Shown: positions 1 to 6,375 of the stretch, piece by piece
How positions within the stretch are numbered: position 1 is the first letter of the stretch
Layout: each line of letters starts with the position of its first letter
Source: an uncultured Lachnospiraceae bacterium
Lineage (GTDB): Bacteria > Bacillota_A > Clostridia > Lachnospirales > Lachnospiraceae
Length of the DNA stretch: 8,884 nt
Direction of reading: 5' to 3'
Assembly: GCA_902787595.1 (NCBI GenBank)
Contig: CADAHD010000220.1
Coordinates: 1-8,884, forward strand
The notes under the pieces: generated by a model
What the model was told of the DNA's origin: nothing
Seen by the model: the letters and a program-made list of their open reading frames with translations, nothing else
The model's database searches: none
Translations under genes and position numbers: made by a program

Positions 1-1269
1 CGCATTCAGATCATGCATATAACCTGCCCAGATGTCCGCCGGCAAATAAGCTGCCGCATTCATGACCGCCAGGATGTGGGTTCCCTTCATCAGGTACGGC
101 ATGCTTTTTTTCAATTCCAGGAAACGGGACAGTTCGTATCTGGAACGGCCGACTGTATTCATGCCCTTCGCCAGCTGATCCCAGGTGATCTCCCGGCCGG
201 TCAGTTCCTCCAGCCGGTCCATAAACCCGTAGAGTTCCTCCACATACCGGTCGATATCTTCATCCTCCCTGGAAACCGGTACCTGAAGCGGATAAACATC
301 ATGGGTCTTTTCCAGCAGTTCCTGCGTAAGCTCGTTTGTCTGCTGGGTCTTCCACATGATCAGATAAGCCATGCACGAAAACAGCATGATATATAACTCT
401 GTCTCATTCAGTATCCCGGCTATGAAAAAGATGATAACCAGCGGTATAAGTATAAGTCCGTATATCCAGCCTGCCCCCATGGACTTTTTGATATCATTGC
501 CTTCCTTCATCCTCTTCTCGGATGTCTCCATGGCTGTTTTGAGCGACGGATCCGCGATAGCCAGAGCCAGCAGACATACGCAGGCCATATAGATTATGTC
601 TATGTATATACTCTCTGCATCAAGACCGCCGGCGGTATAATAGGTATAGCGCATCTCAAAAACATTATAAAAGGATAATGCGGCAAATATCATATATCCC
701 GCCCGGGTATGATTGAACACACCTCTGATGGTGATTATCAAAAACATCAGCGTAAGAACATACATGACTGCTATCAGATACAGGATAGAGCTTAGATCGA
801 ATGTTCCGTCAAAGGTATTGATGCCAAATCCGAAGGAATACAGTTTCCTGATGATTATGAAACAGCTCACGCCTATCAGGAAAGTATCTATCAGAAGCCT
901 GAATGCATCCTTCTTTTTGAAATCCACCAGCATGTACGCCGTCATTCCGGCGCCGAAAAAATAATTTGGTGCAAGATAGAGTTTATCGGAAAAATCTATC
1001 AGGACCGGATTATCGATATCTATGTAAGTATAGACAAAAAGTATTATATCCGATATGACCCAGCAGCTGATGCCCAGCATCATAAGCGACGCCGCTATCT
1101 TGTATTTGCCCGTCTGCTTTAGGCTGATAGCGATAAGAAGCAGGGCCAGAAAGGCGGTCAGCGGCGAAAGGATATTATATGCCAGATCAATTCCCAGAAT
1201 GGTAGCGATCGCATATAACACCCATAATACTATGACGGATACAGATATTATCTTTTGGTTTTTGTCCAA
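1..1269 (-). CDS. Partial ORF: ten-helix membrane N-terminus joined to an HgdB-like dehydratase segment
   Basis: The frame is open for 423 codons and leaves the window without a stop. It starts at TTG (1267-1269), because a TAA lies two codons upstream and a GGAGG sits 7 nt before the TTG. Residues 1-310 hold about ten hydrophobic helices (near 6-24, 27-47, 57-82, 97-115, 123-141, 161-180, 190-211, 220-240, 267-286, 290-306), then a short polar helix ending ELTQELLEKTHD. This layout is typical of clostridial membrane sensor domains that precede GGDEF or kinase domains. From about residue 323 the character changes: the stretch with LEELTGREITWDQL, ELKKSMP and a following KGTHIL resembles the helical linker of HgdB/BcrC-type 2-hydroxyacyl-CoA dehydratase subunits. 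All four isoleucines after residue 323 use ATC, whereas ATA is abundant before it. No cysteine iron-sulfur ligands of that family are visible in this part. It could be a real fusion, a recombination or an assembly chimera. The N-terminal call is firm as a membrane protein; the C-terminal family call is tentative. Confidence 0.6.
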   Translation of the reverse strand, partial: MDKNQKIISVSVIVLWVLYAIATILGIDLAYNILSPLTAFLALLLIAISLKQTGKYKIAASLMMLGISCWVISDIILFVYTYIDIDNPVLIDFSDKLYLAPNYFFGAGMTAYMLVDFKKKDAFRLLIDTFLIGVSCFIIIRKLYSFGFGINTFDGTFDLSSILYLIAVMYVLTLMFLIITIRGVFNHTRAGYMIFAALSFYNVFEMRYTYYTAGGLDAESIYIDIIYMACVCLLALAIADPSLKTAMETSEKRMKEGNDIKKSMGAGWIYGLILIPLVIIFFIAGILNETELYIMLFSCMAYLIMWKTQQTNELTQELLEKTHDVYPLQVPVSREDEDIDRYVEELYGFMDRLEELTGREITWDQLAKGMNTVGRSRYELSRFLELKKSMPYLMKGTHILAVMNAAAYLPADIWAGYMHDLNA

Positions 1270-1276
1270 ATCTTAT

Positions 1277-1281
1277 CCTCC
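1277..1281 (-). promoter_or_regulatory. Ribosome binding site that fixes a TTG start
   Basis: On the minus strand GGAGG lies 7 nt before the TTG at 1267-1269. A TAA stop in the same frame at 1273-1275 rules out any earlier start, so the non-ATG codon is the only sensible initiation site for the membrane fusion ORF. Confidence 0.75.
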
Positions 1282-1285
1282 AAAA

Positions 1286-1762
1286 CTAATATATAGTCCT
1301 GTCTTCCTTTTCTGCGAAAGCATTGAACACTTTAATGGTCTCTTCATGATCGAGCTGCTTAAGCTCTACGTTTTCCGCACCTTCGGCGTCTGCAGAGAGT
1401 TTTCCCATCATATCATAGAGAAAGTCGTCCCTGAAACCTATCCGTGCCGCATCCTCCCTGGTATTGCCGTAATATATCTTTTTGATATTCGCCCAAACCG
1501 TGGCTGCCATACACATAGGGCAGGGATAAGCCGAAGTATACAGCTCGCAGCCGCTTAAGTCGTAACTGCCGGTATTACTGCAGGCGTCCCTTATAGCCAT
1601 TATTTCACCATGCGCGGTAGGGTCATTGTTTTCCAGAACATGATTGCGGCCGCGCCCTATTATCTTTCCGTCCTTTACCACAACAGCCCCGAAAGGTCCA
1701 CCGCTGTTGGCTGTAAGATTTTCCGCCGCGAGCTCACTGGCCTCCCGCATAAACTCATTCAT
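1286..1762 (-). CDS. guaD: Guanine deaminase-type (GuaD-like) nucleoside/base deaminase
   Basis: This is a zinc-dependent cytidine/deoxycytidylate-deaminase-fold protein, closest in look to Bacillus GuaD, which hydrolyses guanine to xanthine and ammonia in the cytoplasm. With the start at 1762 it has 158 residues, near the 156 of B. subtilis GuaD. Visible motifs are GGPFGAVVVKDG (residues 21-32), NDPTAHGE with zinc ligand His51 and proton-shuttle Glu53, and PCPMC with zinc ligands Cys81 and Cys84. The usual HAE is HGE here. The C-terminal part (ARIGFRDDFLYDMM) also follows the GuaD pattern. I chose the ATG at 1760-1762 because GGAGG (1772-1776) is 9 nt away; the ATG at 1769-1771 directly abuts that GGAGG. 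The gene overlaps the barstar-like gene by 8 bp, suggesting translational coupling, and 16 nt separate it from the next ORF. The deaminase family is certain; the exact substrate (guanine against another base or nucleoside) is inferred. Confidence 0.8.
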   Translation of the reverse strand: MNEFMREASELAAENLTANSGGPFGAVVVKDGKIIGRGRNHVLENNDPTAHGEIMAIRDACSNTGSYDLSGCELYTSAYPCPMCMAATVWANIKKIYYGNTREDAARIGFRDDFLYDMMGKLSADAEGAENVELKQLDHEETIKVFNAFAEKEDRTIY

Positions 1763-1997
1763 CCGCAACATCCTCCAGCATACGCTTTAACTTGCGCAAA
1801 AACTTGGGCGCCATTGCTTCCATCACATCGGTATTTACCAGGGTGATCCTTATCCCCCCCGGCTCCTCCGTAAGCACATCATACAATGCATCCAGATTTC
1901 TTCCGAAGTATGCGGGCAGATTGATATGCTTACCCAGCAGATCGTAGAATTCATCTGCGCCGCATACATTATCTATATCAAGTGTTAATTCTTTCAT
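1755..1997 (-). CDS. Barstar-like ribonuclease inhibitor
   Basis: This 80-residue protein belongs to the barstar family, intracellular inhibitors that plug the active site of barnase-type RNases. The core LPAYFGRNLDALYDVLT (residues 27-43) matches the inhibitory helix and loop of barstar. Asp36 and Asp40 fall on the two aspartates that contact the barnase active site (Asp35 and Asp39 in the usual numbering), Asn34 and Gly32 are kept, and Tyr39 replaces the tryptophan. It is about 10 residues shorter than Bacillus barstar: it stops in the last helix (KRMLEDVADE) and lacks the final beta strand. GGAGG at 2003-2007 sits 5 nt before the ATG. The gene lies downstream of a barnase-domain gene on the same strand, so it is most likely the cognate immunity protein. 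Its end overlaps the deaminase gene by 8 bp. Function is inferred from family and neighbour. Confidence 0.85.
   Translation of the reverse strand: MKELTLDIDNVCGADEFYDLLGKHINLPAYFGRNLDALYDVLTEEPGGIRITLVNTDVMEAMAPKFLRKLKRMLEDVADE
1772..1776 (-). promoter_or_regulatory. Ribosome binding site deciding the deaminase start
   Basis: GGAGG lies inside the end of the barstar-like gene. It is 9 nt from the ATG at 1760-1762 but has no spacer to the ATG at 1769-1771, so the shorter deaminase product is preferred. Its position inside the upstream coding region fits coupled translation. Confidence 0.7.
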
Positions 1998-2049
1998 TAT
2001 AACCTCCGTAGTTTAGGTTTCCCGTAATTCTTTTGACTGTGATTTCGGA

Positions 2050-2249
2050 TCATCCTGAGGGCTTTAGCCCGAAGGATCTTGAATGATCTAAGGCTTAGAC
2101 AAAACTAAAGCCTGTCATTCTATGGTACCGGTAGTTCTGTCAAGATCCCCAAGCAGGAAAGTTCAGCTTCGGAAATCATAGATTTCCTGCTTCACTTTTT
2201 CGCTTCCTGAGGTCGCTAAGCTCAAGCTGCGGCTCCGCGCTCAGGATGA
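2050..2249. repeat. Structured intergenic element with nested inverted repeats
   Basis: This interval between the barnase lipoprotein gene and the barstar-like gene has no convincing ORF. Its outer ends are a perfect 10-bp inverted pair, TCATCCTGAG (2050-2059) and CTCAGGATGA (2240-2249). Inside lie GGATCTTGA (2074-2082) with TCAAGATCC (2140-2148), AGCAGGAAA (2152-2160) with TTTCCTGCT (2183-2191), and the short palindrome GGGCTTTAGCCC (2059-2070). The nesting looks like a miniature interspersed palindromic element, and the TCATCCTGAG-type end resembles intergenic repeats common in gut Firmicutes; that resemblance is from memory and not checked against the genome. No flanking target duplication was recognised. 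It may fold in RNA and separate barnase from barstar expression. Confidence 0.6.
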
Positions 2250-2263
2250 CGTAGGGTTCTGAA

Positions 2264-2959
2264 TCAGTATAACTGCGTAAAGCTTTCGTAATGATCGCCC
2301 GTATAATAAATATTTCCCTTATCGTCAAATACGATGCGCTTTGAGCCGCGGCTCTTCTTTCCCTTTGTGTCTATATCACACTCTTTATATCTGCCGTCGG
2401 GCAGCAAGCCTTCATAGTTACCGAAGCGGTCACCGCCTATACTCTTGCCCGGCGCGTAGGGTTCAAGGCTGCCGCCGTTCCAGCCCAGAGCCTGGGCGTC
2501 TTTCTTAGTGATAAAGTTTCCCGGCAGCTTTCCGTAAGTATGTATATAAAGCGCCACATCTTTCTTGGAAGTATACTCGCCATCCTCTGCGATGGCTGCC
2601 TCAGTGGGTATTGCCTCCGGTGAAGGCTCTGCCTCTGTCACTTCCACGGTCGGAACAGCTGTAGGTAAAGCCTCCGCTGTTTCTGTCGGTTCCGCAGCGG
2701 GCATATTCCCGGCCTCGTCTGCCGGCTCCGGCGTTGGCGTCGGACCTATATCGGCCTGCCCATCTTCCTCCCGCTCCGGATCAGCCTCTTCTGCATCAGG
2801 CTGCTCACCGTCATTAAAATCTCCGCCGGTTTCCTCCCACATAGATATTTCATCATCTGACGGCATATAATCTGTGATATCATCCGCACATCCCGCCAGC
2901 ACAGTAAATGCCAGTACAAGTATGGCTGTAAGGCGCCACATTCCCTTAAATTTTCTCAT
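2264..2959 (-). CDS. Lipoprotein with C-terminal barnase-type ribonuclease domain
   Basis: This is a 231-residue predicted surface lipoprotein. Residues 1-23 form a lipoprotein signal (MRKFK, then a hydrophobic stretch) with lipobox LAGC and lipidated Cys24. Residues 25-128 are acidic and low in complexity, with a TPTPEP-type Pro/Thr/Glu/Ala stalk from about 72 to 122. Residues 129-231 align over the whole length of mature Bacillus barnase: YGKLPGNFITKKDAQALGW, APGKSIGGDRFGN and the DHYESFT end. The catalytic set is intact: general base Glu193 (barnase Glu73), general acid His223 (His102), Lys152 (Lys27), Arg204 and Arg208 (Arg83, Arg87), Tyr224 (Tyr103). An active guanyl-preferring endoribonuclease is therefore expected, anchored outside the membrane. 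The ATG at 2957-2959 is chosen over 2980 because GGAGG (2964-2968) precedes it and the signal peptide begins there. It has its own promoter, and the barstar-like gene follows in the same direction. Classical barnase is freely secreted, so the lipid anchor and stalk are unusual. Confidence 0.9.
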   Translation of the reverse strand: MRKFKGMWRLTAILVLAFTVLAGCADDITDYMPSDDEISMWEETGGDFNDGEQPDAEEADPEREEDGQADIGPTPTPEPADEAGNMPAAEPTETAEALPTAVPTVEVTEAEPSPEAIPTEAAIAEDGEYTSKKDVALYIHTYGKLPGNFITKKDAQALGWNGGSLEPYAPGKSIGGDRFGNYEGLLPDGRYKECDIDTKGKKSRGSKRIVFDDKGNIYYTGDHYESFTQLY

Positions 2960-2963
2960 ATGA

Positions 2964-2968
2964 CCTCC
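2964..2968 (-). promoter_or_regulatory. Ribosome binding site deciding the barnase start
   Basis: GGAGG lies 4 nt before the ATG at 2957-2959. The spacing is short but the match is perfect. The ATG at 2978-2980 has no comparable site and would add seven residues ahead of a normal lipoprotein signal. Confidence 0.65.
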
Positions 2969-2993
2969 GGAAAAGTACATTTATCCACTTAAT

Positions 2994-3022
2994 ATCATAA
3001 CATAAAATCGGTTTTATTTCAA
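2994..3022 (-). promoter_or_regulatory. Sigma-A-type promoter for the barnase lipoprotein gene
   Basis: On the minus strand TTGAAA (3017-3022) and TATGAT (2994-2999) are separated by exactly 17 nt in an AT-rich stretch. Transcription would begin near 2987, about 28 nt before the ATG. It lies downstream of the etfA terminator, which makes the barnase gene a separate transcription unit. No operator was recognised. Confidence 0.7.
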
Positions 3023-3090
3023 TTTTCAAAATCCCTATATCCTTCTGCTGATCATTCACCACCAACTGCCGGCACGCCTGCCATACACGC

Positions 3091-3121
3091 AAAAAAGCGC
3101 CCTCCGCAAAACGGAAGGCGC
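3091..3121 (-). terminator. Intrinsic terminator after etfA
   Basis: Read on the minus strand, a 10-bp GC-rich stem (arms 3112-3121 and 3097-3106, one G-U pair) with a 5-nt loop is followed by six T (3091-3096). It lies 30 nt past the etfA stop and closes the butyrate operon. Confidence 0.9.
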
Positions 3122-3150
3122 CTTTCGTATTATCTCTTATTAAGCTTTTC

Positions 3151-4209
3151 TCAGCCTGCTGCTTTCTTAGCCTTCTCAGCCTTGATAGCTGCGGTCAGCT
3201 GGGGAACGATCTTGTTAAGATCGCCTACTACACCGTAATCAGCTACATCAAAGATAGGAGCATCCTCATCCTTGTTGATAGCTACGATGATATCGCTCTC
3301 TTCCATACCTGCCACGTGCTGGATAGCACCGGAGATACCGATTGCAAAGTAAAGGTTGGGACGAACGGTCTTTCCGGTCTGACCAACCTGCAGATCCTTG
3401 GGCTTCCAGCCTGCATCAACAACTGCACGTGAGCATGAAACGGTTCCGCCCAGAGCCTCTGCCAGATCCTCAAGGATCTTGAAGTTCTCGGGTGAGCCTA
3501 CGCCACGGCCGCCGGATACAAGGATCTTTGCATCCATGATATCAACGGTATCGGATACAGCCTTAACAACCTCTTTGATGGTAACATAGCGGTCGTTGGG
3601 TGTGAATCCGGGATTGTACTCGATAACCTCTGCCTTCTTTCCGGCAATGGGATCGATCTTCTGCATAACGCCGGGACGAACTGTAGCCATCTGAGGACGG
3701 TTATCGGGGCAGGCGATGGTTGCAATGGTATTGCCGCCGAATGCAGGACGGGTCATAAGCAGCTGATTGTGCTTCTGCTTATCTTCCTGGCCCGGAATGG
3801 GATTTAAGGGGAAATCACCGATATCCAGCTGTGTGCAGTCTGCGGTAAGACCGGTAGCTACACGTGCGGAAACGGTAGGACCTAAGTCACGTCCGATAGC
3901 GGTTGCGCCAACCAGAACTATCTCGGGCTTGTACTCATTGATAACGGATGCCAATGCATGTGCATAAGGCTCGGTACGATAATCCTTAAGCTCGGGATCA
4001 TCAACAACGATAACCTTATCTGCGCCGTACTCAGCAAGACGGTCAGCCAGGCTCTTAACGCCGGAACCGATGAGCACTGCGGTAACTTCGGTCTGTAAAG
4101 GCTCAGCCAGATCTCTGGCCTTGCCCAGCAGTTCAAATGCTATGGGGCTTATCTCATTGTCTACCTGCTGTGCGAAGACATATACGCCCTTGTAATCTTC
4201 TAATGCCAT
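3151..4209 (-). CDS. etfA: Electron transfer flavoprotein subunit alpha
   Basis: EtfA pairs with EtfB to carry FAD and pass electrons to butyryl-CoA dehydrogenase; in butyrate-forming clostridia the Bcd-EtfAB complex bifurcates NADH electrons to crotonyl-CoA and ferredoxin. The 352-residue protein has the variable N-terminal domain (about 1-200) and the strongly conserved FAD domain: SGGRGVGSPENF (232-243), SRAVVDAGW (260-268), QVGQTGKTVRP (274-284), ISGAIQH (292-298) and NKDEDAPIF (312-320), with DYGVVGDL following. No N-terminal ferredoxin-like cysteine motif is present. The tail is Lys/Ala-rich (KAEKAKKAAG). It is the last gene of the operon. Unlike most operons of this type it does not follow etfB closely: 190 nt separate them. 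An AAAGGAG site lies 12 nt from the ATG, a rather long spacing. Confidence 0.97.
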   Translation of the reverse strand: MALEDYKGVYVFAQQVDNEISPIAFELLGKARDLAEPLQTEVTAVLIGSGVKSLADRLAEYGADKVIVVDDPELKDYRTEPYAHALASVINEYKPEIVLVGATAIGRDLGPTVSARVATGLTADCTQLDIGDFPLNPIPGQEDKQKHNQLLMTRPAFGGNTIATIACPDNRPQMATVRPGVMQKIDPIAGKKAEVIEYNPGFTPNDRYVTIKEVVKAVSDTVDIMDAKILVSGGRGVGSPENFKILEDLAEALGGTVSCSRAVVDAGWKPKDLQVGQTGKTVRPNLYFAIGISGAIQHVAGMEESDIIVAINKDEDAPIFDVADYGVVGDLNKIVPQLTAAIKAEKAKKAAG

Positions 4210-4399
4210 TTTTTTATTTTGCTCCTTTCGTTTTTCCTATAAACACCGATCGCTCCGCGCTTTGCGCTCCCGCGATCGATGCCGATATTCGCAATCCGGC
4301 CTGCCGGCCTTCTTGCTCATGTCGTCATTGCCGTCTGATGTCTGCACTCAGAGTCATGCAAGCATGCCCTTCGTGCAGCCGCCATACGGCTGTTTATCG
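4210..4399 (-). other. Hairpin-rich intercistronic region between etfB and etfA
   Basis: This 190-nt gap holds several inverted repeats. The largest pairs CGATCGC (4247-4253) with GCGATCG (4272-4278), plus inner GCGC arms (4257-4260, 4264-4267) around an AAA loop. Others are CATGC/GCATG (4355-4366) and CAGCCG/CGGCTG (4376-4392). Two minus-strand mini-ORFs overlap as ATGA: 22 codons (4317-4385) and 27 codons (4237-4320, Arg/Lys-rich). Neither has a good ribosome binding site, so I do not call them genes. The layout could be an inserted palindromic element or an RNA structure that tunes etfA expression. No promoter or U-tract terminator is evident. Confidence 0.55.
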
Positions 4400-5191
4400 T
4401 CAGATTACATGTTTTGCGTCCAGCTTCTCTACGATATAAGCTACGGACTCTTCGGGTGAATCGAATACCTTCTTCTCACCTGCGCCCTTACGTACTTTAT
4501 CGGAAGCCTTAGCGATCTTGGTAGGAGAACCTGCCAGACCGATGTTTGCATCATCAACATCCTTAAGGTCATCGCGGCCCCAGGTGGTGATCTCTGCCTT
4601 TACTGCATCAAAAATGCCGCCTACACTCATGTAACGGGGCTCGTTGAGCTCGGAAAGAGCTGTGATAAGGCAGGGCATCTTTGCTTCTATCACATGATAA
4701 CGATCATCATACTGACGCTGTACGGTAACCTTCTTAGCTGCCTCGTCAACCTTGATATCCATAGCGTAGGATATTACGGGCAGACCTAAGTGCTCAGCGA
4801 TCTGGGGACCAACCTGAGCGGTATCACCGTCGATAGCCTGACGGCCGGTGATGATCAGGTCGTACTCAAGATTGCGGATAGCGCCTGCGATGGTAGTGGA
4901 AGTAGCCCAGGTATCAGCACCGCCCAGTCTTCTGTCGGTAACCAGGACTGCCTTGTCAGCGCCCATTGCTATAGCTTCCTGAAGCACATCTGTTGCCTTG
5001 GGAAGACCCATGGTAAGTACGGTAACCTCTGCGCCGTACTGATCCTTAAGACGAAGTGCAGCCTCAAGGCCTGCCTTGTCATCGGGGTTCATTATGGTGA
5101 GCATTGCTGCTCTGTTTAAGGTTCCGTCGGGATTGAACTCAACGCCGCCCTTTGTATCGGGAACCTGCTTGATACATACGATTATCTTCAA
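4400..5191 (-). CDS. etfB: Electron transfer flavoprotein subunit beta
   Basis: EtfB is the partner of EtfA in the soluble Etf that serves butyryl-CoA dehydrogenase; in bifurcating systems its FAD is the site where NADH electrons are split. The protein has 263 residues, a normal length. It begins with the classic MKIIVCIKQVPDT, has NPDDKAGLEAAL (35-46), and carries the nucleotide-binding signature GRQAIDGDTAQVGP (116-129), followed by a domain with QRQYDDRYHVIEAKMP. The C-terminal arm (about 235-263) is the helix that usually wraps over EtfA. The start codon is TTG (5189-5191): GGAGG lies 8 nt upstream, the family N-terminus begins exactly there, and the next in-frame Met is residue 30. Only 17 nt separate it from the bcd stop, so bcd and etfB are co-transcribed. 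Confidence 0.97.
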   Translation of the reverse strand: MKIIVCIKQVPDTKGGVEFNPDGTLNRAAMLTIMNPDDKAGLEAALRLKDQYGAEVTVLTMGLPKATDVLQEAIAMGADKAVLVTDRRLGGADTWATSTTIAGAIRNLEYDLIITGRQAIDGDTAQVGPQIAEHLGLPVISYAMDIKVDEAAKKVTVQRQYDDRYHVIEAKMPCLITALSELNEPRYMSVGGIFDAVKAEITTWGRDDLKDVDDANIGLAGSPTKIAKASDKVRKGAGEKKVFDSPEESVAYIVEKLDAKHVI

Positions 5192-5199
5192 TGTCTTAC

Positions 5200-5204
5200 C
5201 CTCC
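5200..5204 (-). promoter_or_regulatory. Ribosome binding site for the TTG start of etfB
   Basis: GGAGG sits 8 nt before the TTG at 5189-5191, inside the short bcd-etfB gap. It supports the TTG as the true initiation codon of a core metabolic gene. Confidence 0.75.
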
Positions 5205-5208
5205 TATC

Positions 5209-6375
5209 CTACTTAAGTATATTCGCAGAGATGACCATACGCTGTACTTCTGAAGTACCTTCGTAGATCTCGGTTATCTTTGCATCACGCATCATGCGCT
5301 CAACGTCGTACTCACGGATGTAACCGTAACCGCCGTGGAGCTGCACTGCCTTGGTGGTCACTTCCATAGCAACCTCTGCTGCATAAAGCTTAGCCATAGC
5401 CGCTTCTACAGAATAGGATACCTTGGGATTCTTCTGATATTCAGCCTTCTTCATAGCTGCGGCATATACGAGATACTGTGCAGCCTGAACCTTTGTAGCC
5501 ATATCAGCCAGCTGGAACTGGGTGTTCTGGAAAGCACCGATAGCCTTACCGAACTGCTTACGCTCCTTAACATAGTTGATGGTGGTCTCAAGAGCGCCCT
5601 CTGCAAGGCCCAGAGCCTGTGCAGCTATACCGATACGTCCGCCGTCAAGGGTGTGCATAGCGATGTTGAAGCCCTTGCCCTGCTGTCCAAGAAGGTTCTC
5701 CTTGGGGATACGGCAGTCGGTGAAGATCAGCTCATAAGTGGATGATCCGCGGATACCCATCTTATTCTCTTTTGTACCGAAGGTGAAGCCGGGGGTGCCT
5801 TTCTCTACGATGAATGCAGAGATCTCCTTCATCATCTTGCCCCTCTTCTCGATCTTTCCGGTAACAGCGAAGATAACGTAAACGTCAGCTTCCTTACCGT
5901 TGGTGATGAAGCACTTGGATCCGTTCAGAACCCACTCGTCACCGTCAAGAACAGCCTTGGTCTGCTGTCCCTGTGCATCAGTACCTGCGCCGGGCTCGGT
6001 AAGACCGAATGCACCCAGCTTCTCGCCCTTTGCAAGGGGTACAAGGTACTTCTGCTTCTGCTCTTCAGTACCGAATGTCATAATAGGATCAACGCACAGT
6101 GAAGTGTGTGCGGATACGATAACGCCTGTGGTACCGCAAACCTTTGAAAGCTCCTCAACGCACATAGCGTAGGTCAAAGGATCTGCGCCCTGGCCGCCGT
6201 ACTCGCGGGGTACGGGTATACCAAGGAATCCATAACGTGCCATCTTCTCAACGGTCTCTCTGGGGAAACGCTCTTCCTCATCAACCTCCTGAGCCAGAGG
6301 CTTTACTTCGTTCTGGGCGAAATCACGGAAGAGTGTTCTCGCCATTTCATGTTCTTTGCTTAATGTAAAATCCAT
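5209..6375 (-). CDS. bcd: Butyryl-CoA dehydrogenase (short-chain acyl-CoA dehydrogenase)
   Basis: This FAD enzyme reduces crotonyl-CoA to butyryl-CoA, the committed step of butyrate formation, with electrons delivered by EtfAB. The 388-residue length is standard for the acyl-CoA dehydrogenase family. The N-terminal helical domain begins MDFTLSKEHEMARTLFRDFA. The middle beta domain carries FGLTEPGAGTDA and KCFITNG (flavin and substrate contacts). The C-terminal helical domain contains the signature RMMRDAKITEIYEGTSEVQR, in which Glu372 (IYEG) is the expected catalytic base, and QLHGGYGYIREYDVER. The start at 6375 matches the family N-terminus, with AAAGGA about 10 nt upstream. A small hairpin (6407-6420) lies in the leader after hbd; it lacks a clean U tract and I do not call it a terminator. 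Neighbours hbd and etfBA confirm the physiological role. Confidence 0.97.
   Translation of the reverse strand: MDFTLSKEHEMARTLFRDFAQNEVKPLAQEVDEEERFPRETVEKMARYGFLGIPVPREYGGQGADPLTYAMCVEELSKVCGTTGVIVSAHTSLCVDPIMTFGTEEQKQKYLVPLAKGEKLGAFGLTEPGAGTDAQGQQTKAVLDGDEWVLNGSKCFITNGKEADVYVIFAVTGKIEKRGKMMKEISAFIVEKGTPGFTFGTKENKMGIRGSSTYELIFTDCRIPKENLLGQQGKGFNIAMHTLDGGRIGIAAQALGLAEGALETTINYVKERKQFGKAIGAFQNTQFQLADMATKVQAAQYLVYAAAMKKAEYQKNPKVSYSVEAAMAKLYAAEVAMEVTTKAVQLHGGYGYIREYDVERMMRDAKITEIYEGTSEVQRMVISANILK

Noticed and set aside
13..1558. Plus-strand ORFs across the left part
   Set aside because: They lie opposite the continuous minus-strand membrane ORF and the deaminase gene, have no good ribosome binding sites and give no recognisable protein.
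1769..1771. Upstream ATG as the deaminase start
   Set aside because: It touches the GGAGG with no spacer; the ATG at 1760-1762 has a 9-nt spacer and fits the GuaD N-terminus.
2565..2870. Ser/Ala/Gly-rich plus-strand ORF
   Set aside because: It is the antisense reading of the Pro/Thr/Glu stalk of the barnase lipoprotein; the low complexity keeps stops away by chance.
2978..2980. Upstream ATG as the start of the barnase lipoprotein
   Set aside because: No ribosome binding site, and it would put seven extra residues before a normal lipoprotein signal.
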